Source of the DNA: Bianquea renquensis
GTDB taxonomy: Bacteria; Bacillota; Clostridia; Lachnospirales; Bianqueaceae
Length of the DNA stretch: 64,000 bases
Assembly: GCF_014384895.1 (NCBI RefSeq)
Contig: NZ_JACRSQ010000004.1
Coordinates: 62,001-126,000, forward strand
Reading direction: 5' to 3'
Shown here piece by piece: positions 59,662 through 64,000 of this stretch (position 1 is its first letter; each line of letters opens with the position of its first letter). The position numbers were made by a program, and so were the translations under genes. The notes below the pieces were generated by a model. That model saw nothing but the letters and a program-made list of their open reading frames with translations, was not told the DNA's origin and did no database searches.

Positions 59662-60276
59662 CTGGATCAAATCAAAATTGGAAAATTCATAGCATCTTGC
59701 AGGAAGGAACAGGGCATGACGCAGGCTAATCTTGCCGAGAAGCTCGGAATCAGTGACCGGGCGGTATCAAAATGGGAGACGGGGAAGTCTTTGCCAGATT
59801 CCGGGATTATGCTGGAGGTATGTGATTTTCTTAAAATCAATGTCAACGAGCTCCTGTCGGGCGAAAGAATCATGGCAGAATTATATGATAAAAGGGCAGA
59901 AGAAAATCTGCTCGCAATGAAGAAGGAGATCGAAGACAAGAACAAGCAGATGCTTAAGATGGAATACTGGATTTTACTTCCCACCATCATTGCGGGGTTG
60001 GTCATGGTGTTTGTAGCTTCATTTGTTGAGATGCCGGTTTGGTTGCGAATAGCACTCATTGCATTTGCTCTTGTCACGATCTTTGCCGCAGTATTTATAG
60101 CGGTAGGCATTGAGCAAAAAGCTGGATATTATGAATGCCAGAATTGTCATCACCGATATGTGCCAACGTACTGGCAAACCAATCTTGCACTGCATTCAGG
60201 CAGGACAAGATATATGAAATGCCCTGAATGCGGAAAACGCAGCTGGCAGAGGAAAGTCCTGATGAAAGAGGACTAA
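59662..60276 (+). CDS. XRE-family regulator with membrane segments and zinc ribbon
   Basis: The most likely start is CTG 59662: it has AGGAGG 8 bp upstream and gives the common beginning MDQIKIGKFIASCRKEQGMTQ-type helix-turn-helix. GTG 59653 overlaps the ribosome binding site. Residues 5-60 are a Cro/CI-type helix-turn-helix. A coiled segment (KRAEENLLAMKKEIEDKNKQ) follows, then two membrane helices (residues 100-150), and a cytoplasmic zinc-ribbon-like tail (CQNCHHRY and CPECGKR). This form of membrane-tethered XRE regulator is common in clostridia; its targets are unknown. Confidence 0.85.
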   Translation: MDQIKIGKFIASCRKEQGMTQANLAEKLGISDRAVSKWETGKSLPDSGIMLEVCDFLKINVNELLSGERIMAELYDKRAEENLLAMKKEIEDKNKQMLKMEYWILLPTIIAGLVMVFVASFVEMPVWLRIALIAFALVTIFAAVFIAVGIEQKAGYYECQNCHHRYVPTYWQTNLALHSGRTRYMKCPECGKRSWQRKVLMKED

Positions 60277-60310
60277 CGCATAAGGAAACTAACTTCCCAT
60301 GTAACTAGAA

Positions 60311-60357
60311 AGCCCCTATCGATTTCCGTGGCGGAGAGGATAGGGGCTGAATTGTTT
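60311..60357. terminator. Terminator between convergent genes
   Basis: AGCCCCTATC (60311-60320) and GATAGGGGCT (60339-60348) form a 10-bp perfect stem with an inner TTTCCG/CGGAGA pairing. TTTTT follows on the + strand after eight bases. Confidence 0.7.
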
Positions 60358-60407
60358 TTGCGGTCACCGGCATCTGCTATCGGAATCGCCCTTCGGTGAT
60401 CATGGTG

Positions 60408-61460
60408 TTATGAAATGATTTGGCATGACTGTAGTTTAATATACTGTCCTTCGCTTAAACTCTGATACACTTCATTCTGGATGTTATCGTTTGTAAGGAT
60501 TGAGTGCAGTGTTCCGAAGGAATCGCTACAAACTTCAAAATAACCTCGGTCCTCTGTGGGAGAGATTTTATATTCTCCTGCGGGAATGTCCTTTCCAACT
60601 TTGTACATGCCCTCTCCATAGATACCATTTATGGGTACATAAGCAGGCGTGTCCGCCTCCGCGTACATTTTACCCTTGAACGTGATATATTGCCCTTCCG
60701 ATACGGTAACGTAAAGTCGATTCGTAAAAAAATCATTCATAACGATTGCGCTTAAATCACCGCTGCTATCCGACGTGACTTCCATATAAGAGGCGGAGGC
60801 ATTCACGATGACATATTCCCCGGCAGCAATATCGGATCCAACTTTATAGGTACCGGATGAATAATAGAGAGTTTCCTCGGAGGATTCTGTAACCTCTGAT
60901 TCCTCGGCAACAATTGACTCGTCCTCTGGCTCGGAATCTGTGGCTTCCGGCGCCTCACCTGTCTGTGCTCTATCTAAAATATCGCCGATTTCCGATGAGT
61001 ATGGCTCACTTAGAAATATAATGGGCGCATAATAGGCGTTTCCCTCACAGAGGAAAGTATCGGCAGCGACTGCGGGAAGCTCCATGGTACCGCTAAAACC
61101 AGCATATGTGCCGAGACAACCGACTTCTTTACCTTCCAGAATCCCTTGAATCATGCTATAATCATGAAGAAGCGGATCCCCAATCGCGATCAACCAATCG
61201 CCTTCGTCGGCGTGGAGCGTCCCAATGATAAGGCCGTCGGATTCTTTGATATCCGACATTTTCCCTTTTAGCATAACCTTTGTGTCTCCAAGCTTATTTT
61301 CCTCAGAGGAAAGCTTGTATACTTCGTAGTCCGGTACAGTGTAACCGCCGAGCTCTATAGTCTCTGGGGGTTCGGAGTTGGACGATTCTTCCACCTGCTT
61401 CGACGCACAGCCGGTGATTAGAAGCAATAAAACGATCATGCAGGTACAAATTTTTTTCAT
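60408..61460 (-). CDS. Lipoprotein with two tandem GxYxVGxDIxAGEY modules
   Basis: This 350-residue protein has a lipoprotein signal peptide with lipobox LITGC (Cys18). Residues 35-170 are an N-terminal domain with an OB-like pattern (TKVMLKGKMSDIKESDG). An acidic linker (SEPEDESIVAEESEVTESSEE) follows, then two homologous modules of about 70 residues: GTYKVGSDIAAGEYVI...VSEGQYITF and GMYKVGKDIPAGEYKI...LSEGQYIKL. It is anchored outside the cell membrane. The modules are known as repeats in clostridial surface proteins but have no assigned function. GGAGGAGG precedes the ATG. Confidence 0.85.
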   Translation of the reverse strand: MKKICTCMIVLLLLITGCASKQVEESSNSEPPETIELGGYTVPDYEVYKLSSEENKLGDTKVMLKGKMSDIKESDGLIIGTLHADEGDWLIAIGDPLLHDYSMIQGILEGKEVGCLGTYAGFSGTMELPAVAADTFLCEGNAYYAPIIFLSEPYSSEIGDILDRAQTGEAPEATDSEPEDESIVAEESEVTESSEETLYYSSGTYKVGSDIAAGEYVIVNASASYMEVTSDSSGDLSAIVMNDFFTNRLYVTVSEGQYITFKGKMYAEADTPAYVPINGIYGEGMYKVGKDIPAGEYKISPTEDRGYFEVCSDSFGTLHSILTNDNIQNEVYQSLSEGQYIKLQSCQIIS

Positions 61461-61477
61461 GGAATTACCTCCTCCTT

Positions 61478-61492
61478 TGGAGCGTTAGCGAC
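61478..61492 (-). repeat. Upstream motif shared with uvrB (TGGAGCGNTAGCGAC)
   Basis: TGGAGCGTTAGCGAC here and TGGAGCGCTAGCGAC at 40993-41007 differ by one base. Read on the minus strand each lies directly before the ribosome binding site of a minus-strand gene, and its CTCC(A) can pair with that site. Confidence 0.6.
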
Positions 61493-61551
61493 TCGGCTTG
61501 ATTTTGTAATTGATTTCAGATTATAATAGTATGATCAAATACTTATGTAAG

Positions 61552-61580
61552 ATTTTACACCATAACAATCGCTTTGTCAA
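61552..61580 (-). promoter_or_regulatory. Lipoprotein gene promoter
   Basis: On the minus strand TTGACA (61580-61575), 17 bp, TAAAAT (61557-61552), about 90 bp before the lipoprotein ATG. Confidence 0.75.
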
Positions 61581-61674
61581 ACTTTATAAAAATGAAGTAA
61601 AGCTTAATTTAAGAAAGTATCGCAACAAGGGGAGGAAGCGAAGGAAGGTGGTAGCGTGATATTTCACTGAGAGA

Positions 61675-61878
61675 TCACGGAGCGCGAACCAATTCATCAA
61701 TGGTTATTTGATAGAGTTCCGCAAGTTTCACTACAATGTCCAACGGAATCTGCCGCCTGCCGTGCTCATAATTGCTATAGCAAGCCGGTGTTACATGGAG
61801 ATACATCGCAATATCGCGGCTTGACATGCCGGATTGTTTCCGCAGTTTCACTAGATTTCGATGCAATATTTCGTTCAT
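61675..61878 (-). CDS. Small XRE-family helix-turn-helix regulator
   Basis: A 67-residue protein that is only a Cro/CI-type helix-turn-helix: LVKLRKQSGMSSRDIAMYLH, then YSNYEHGRRQIP and LAELYQITIDELV. Such single-domain regulators are frequent in clostridia and often control a neighbour. The lipoprotein gene downstream in the same direction is a candidate target, though it has its own promoter. A possible promoter TTTACA-18-TATACT lies upstream. Confidence 0.85.
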   Translation of the reverse strand: MNEILHRNLVKLRKQSGMSSRDIAMYLHVTPACYSNYEHGRRQIPLDIVVKLAELYQITIDELVRAP

Positions 61879-61954
61879 ATTGTTTGCCTTTTTATTATAA
61901 GTATAGCAGAAGGAGACAAGTTTTGTAAATAGAGTGTATGGGGCGAATGCAAAG

Positions 61955-62013
61955 TTTGACGGCCGGTCAAACCGAAAATAGAACTTGCAAAATCCTTAAT
62001 GAACAGGTATAAT
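61955..62013 (+). promoter_or_regulatory. rhaM promoter with upstream inverted repeat
   Basis: TTGCAA (61985-61990), 17 bp, TATAAT (62008-62013). Fourteen bases before the -35 is TTTGACGGCCGGTCAAA (61955-61971), a perfect 6-bp inverted repeat with a 5-bp spacer. It is in an activator-like position. Confidence 0.6.
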
Positions 62014-62047
62014 GGACAAAAGCTGGATGAAAGGAGAGGAGACACCG

Positions 62048-62374
62048 ATGGAGAGAAAGGGATTTACCATGAAGATTAAGCCTGGGGTATTGGAGGAATA
62101 TAAGCGGAGGCATGATGCGATCTGGCCGGAGATGAGCGAAGTATTGACGAAGGCTGGGTTGAAGAATTATTCCATATGGATCTTGGACGATGAGACGCTG
62201 TTTGGCTATTATGAGACGGAGGATGACGAATACGCCGTTAAGGTGCAGGAGGAAAGCGAAGTGGTGAAACGCTGGAACGTGTATATGGAAGACATGATTG
62301 CGACGAGAACTCTCCCCGATGGGAGTAAGGAGCCAATTAAAGATTTTGTGGACTGTGTATTCTTGCATACGTAA
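62048..62374 (+). CDS. rhaM: L-rhamnose mutarotase
   Basis: The start is ATG 62048, after AAAGGAGAGGA. The 108-residue protein matches RhaM: GFTMKIKPGVLEEYKRRHD with the catalytic histidine, IWPEMSEVL, YSIWILDDETLFGYYE and WNVYMEDMI. It interconverts the alpha and beta anomers of L-rhamnose. No other rhamnose genes are in the window, so it supports use of rhamnose released from plant glycans. Confidence 0.93.
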   Translation: MERKGFTMKIKPGVLEEYKRRHDAIWPEMSEVLTKAGLKNYSIWILDDETLFGYYETEDDEYAVKVQEESEVVKRWNVYMEDMIATRTLPDGSKEPIKDFVDCVFLHT

Positions 62375-62403
62375 GGAATACTGTATAGTCTGTCAGAATA
62401 TTT

Positions 62404-62432
62404 TTGACAGACGCGACAATTTGTGGTATGAT
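62404..62432 (+). promoter_or_regulatory. rnpB promoter
   Basis: TTGACA (62404-62409), 17 bp, TATGAT (62427-62432), with the RNA expected to start near 62439-62441. Confidence 0.8.
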
Positions 62433-62440
62433 AAAAAATA

Positions 62441-62793
62441 AGTTGAGTTCGCTGAGCGATCGCACAGGCGGGGGCCGAAAGGCTGCCTGTGAGGAAAGTC
62501 CGAGCTCCGCAGGGCAGGGTGCTGGGTAACACCCAGTGGAGGCGACTCCCAGGACAGTGCAACAGAAATAAACCGCCGGGCAAAATCCGGTAAGGGTGGA
62601 AAGGCGAGGTAAGAGCTCACCGCCTCACTGGTGACAGCGAGGGCACATGTAAACCCCACTTGGAGCAAGACCGAACAGAATACGATACGGCGGCCCGTCG
62701 TGTATTCGGGTAGGTCGCGTGAGCTTTATGGCAACATGAAGTCAAGATAGATGATCGCTCTCGACAGAACTCGGCTTACAGGCGGACTCAACT
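62441..62793 (+). ncRNA. rnpB: RNase P RNA, A type
   Basis: The universal core is clear: GAGGAAAGTCCGAGCTCC near the 5' end, ACAGAAATAAACCGCC, GGTAAGGGTGGAAAGG, and ACAGAACTCGGCTTACAGG near the 3' end. The ends AGTTGAGTTCGC and GCGGACTCAACT pair as helix P1. It is the catalytic RNA that matures tRNA 5' ends. The 584-bp stretch between rhaM and the GH3 gene holds only this RNA, its terminator and the next promoter. Confidence 0.97.
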
Positions 62794-62798
62794 GAAAA

Positions 62799-62847
62799 GG
62801 GGCTGTTGCAAAGTAGCTGAATAAGCTACTGGAGGAACAGCCCTCTT
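62799..62847 (+). terminator. rnpB terminator hairpin
   Basis: GGGCTGTT (62800-62807) pairs with AACAGCCC (62836-62843), with an inner AGTAGCT/AGCTACT stem. Only a weak T-rich tail follows. Confidence 0.65.
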
Positions 62848-62874
62848 ATAATGCCTAAAAACACAATAAAATTG

Positions 62875-62903
62875 TTGACACAATCACCCGAATCCTCTAT
62901 CAT
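62875..62903 (+). promoter_or_regulatory. GH3 gene promoter
   Basis: TTGACA (62875-62880), 17 bp, TATCAT (62898-62903), 55 bp before the start codon. Confidence 0.75.
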
Positions 62904-62958
62904 GAAGTGAGACATGCCATCTGTCATCCATTATTCTGCGAAAAGGAGAGTATTCTAC

Positions 62959-64000
62959 ATGTCCAGACAAAATCTTTTAGCAAAGACTCCCTTTGATCCT
63001 TCGCTCTATGCCGAGCGTGTCAATGCACTTCTTGCCAGAATGACCGTCGCCGAGAAAGTAGGGCAGTTACATTTGGAGCACGTTGCCGATTGTGGGGATC
63101 TCACCGATTACAATCTGGGGGATAGGGCTGATGAAAACAGCATTGTTGACAAAGTTCGCCGCGGGGCTGTGGGAACCATGCTGATGCATGGCCTGGAAGC
63201 CGCCAACATCGTGCAGAAAATCGCCGTGGAAGAATCCCGTCTGGGGATTCCCCTCCTGTTCGGCTTTGACGTCATCCACGGCCACAAGACCATATTCCCC
63301 ATTCCTCTTGGGGAAGCTGCCACATGGGATCCCGATCTGTTGGCAGAAGCGGAAGCTGTTGCAGCCAAAGAAGCTTATGCCGACGGTATTAACTGGGTCT
63401 ATGCCCCCATGATTGATTTATGCCGCGATCCACGTTGGGGCCGTGTGGCAGAAGGGGCAGGGGAAGATCCTCTGCTGGGATCTTTGATCGCACAGGCCAA
63501 GGTCCGCGGCCTGCAGACCCTGAACCCCGATACCGGTTATCCCTACGTAGCTGCCTGCTTCAAGCATTATTGTGGATACGGACTGGCACAAGGAGGACGC
63601 GACTACGAGGAATGCGATGCCAGCCCTCGCACCGTGTTCATGGACTATATGAAGCCCTATGCCGCTGCCGTTGACGCCGGTGCCCTGACGGCCATGAGCT
63701 CCTTCAACGTATTAAACGGTCAGGTTATCACAGGCAGCCGTTACTACTTAACCGAGATTCTCCGTGACAGATTCGGCTTCGGCGGATTTGTCGTATCCGA
63801 TTATGATGCCGTGAACGAGCTGATCCATCACCGCGTCGCAAAAGACCGCAAAGACGCCGCTGGTCTGGCTATCACGGCAGGTGTTGACAGCGATATGGGT
63901 TCCCATGTATACGAGGAGAATCTTGAATCGCTTTATTATGAAGATACCCGTTTTGCGGAGGCGATTGATGAAGCTGTCCGCAGGATTTTAAGCGTCAAAT
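62959..64000 (+). CDS. Glycoside hydrolase family 3 protein (cut by window end)
   Basis: The frame runs from ATG 62959 (AAAAGGAGAG upstream) to the window end; 347 residues are visible. It is the N-terminal TIM barrel of GH3: MTVAEKVGQLHLEH, FGFDVIHGHKTIFPIPLGEAA, a WGRVAEGAGEDP loop, KHYCGYG and the nucleophile aspartate in VVSDYDAV. The usual SDW is SDY here. Likely activity is beta-glucosidase or beta-xylosidase. There is no signal peptide. The C-terminal domain lies outside the window. Confidence 0.92.
   Translation, partial: MSRQNLLAKTPFDPSLYAERVNALLARMTVAEKVGQLHLEHVADCGDLTDYNLGDRADENSIVDKVRRGAVGTMLMHGLEAANIVQKIAVEESRLGIPLLFGFDVIHGHKTIFPIPLGEAATWDPDLLAEAEAVAAKEAYADGINWVYAPMIDLCRDPRWGRVAEGAGEDPLLGSLIAQAKVRGLQTLNPDTGYPYVAACFKHYCGYGLAQGGRDYEECDASPRTVFMDYMKPYAAAVDAGALTAMSSFNVLNGQVITGSRYYLTEILRDRFGFGGFVVSDYDAVNELIHHRVAKDRKDAAGLAITAGVDSDMGSHVYEENLESLYYEDTRFAEAIDEAVRRILSVK

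Noticed and set aside
62799..62847. GGGGCTGTTGCAAAG resembles the terminal repeat of IS6-type insertion sequences.
   Set aside because: There is only one copy, no transposase or target duplication nearby, and the segment folds as the rnpB terminator.

Overview
The window looks like a chromosomal segment of a clostridial Firmicute. Several things point that way: strong sigma-A promoters (TTGACA or TTGCAA, 17 bp, TATAAT), purine-rich ribosome binding sites, a T-box riboswitch, the order clpC / small conserved protein / radA, an A-type RNase P RNA, and abundant oxygen-sensitive radical SAM and Fe-S enzymes, which imply an anaerobe. No rRNA, phage genes, intact insertion sequence or CRISPR array was seen.

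Region 1 (1-23329) is the striking part. About 26 genes lie on the + strand, mostly joined by 4-bp ATGA/TTGA or longer overlaps, and the cluster enters from beyond the left edge. It holds four paralogous B12-type radical SAM proteins and a fifth of a different subfamily, a HemN/HemW-like radical SAM protein, three 2-hydroxyacyl-CoA dehydratase/benzoyl-CoA-reductase-type subunits with their ATP-driven activator, a crotonase, a FabG-type reductase, a thiolase that has lost two catalytic residues, a FabZ-type dehydratase and two acyl carrier proteins. It also holds a flavodoxin-like protein, a membrane-anchored alpha/beta hydrolase, a TetR regulator, two GGDEF-NHL beta-propeller fusions with a third lone propeller, and a split ADP-heptose-type sugar module (PfkB kinase, nucleotidyltransferase, GmhB-like phosphatase). 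I read it as an undescribed anaerobic acyl-chain (lipid or polyketide-like) pathway with radical tailoring and a sugar-activation branch. The product cannot be told from sequence. A beta-helix protein and a possible BtrH-like acyltransferase/peptidase-fold protein follow behind their own promoter.

Region 2 (25774-37379) carries a T-box-controlled ilvA-ridA pair, an MMPL-type exporter with a secreted LxxG-heptad partner, and two large cytoplasmic glycan enzymes (heparinase II/III-like, GH2).

Region 3 (37412-56548) is mostly housekeeping: a CNNM/CorC transporter behind a structured leader with a terminator, divergent uvrB and uvrA with LexA-like boxes between them, larB with a D-2-hydroxyacid dehydrogenase and sfsA, clpC, radA, and purC-purM-purN-purD.

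Region 4 (56596-64000) has a GH31 glycosidase, yqeY, tRNA-Thr(GGT), two XRE regulators, a lipoprotein, rhaM, rnpB and the start of a GH3 glycosidase. The GH2, GH3, GH31, GH28-like and heparinase-like enzymes all lack signal peptides, so they probably process imported plant or host oligosaccharides in the cytoplasm.
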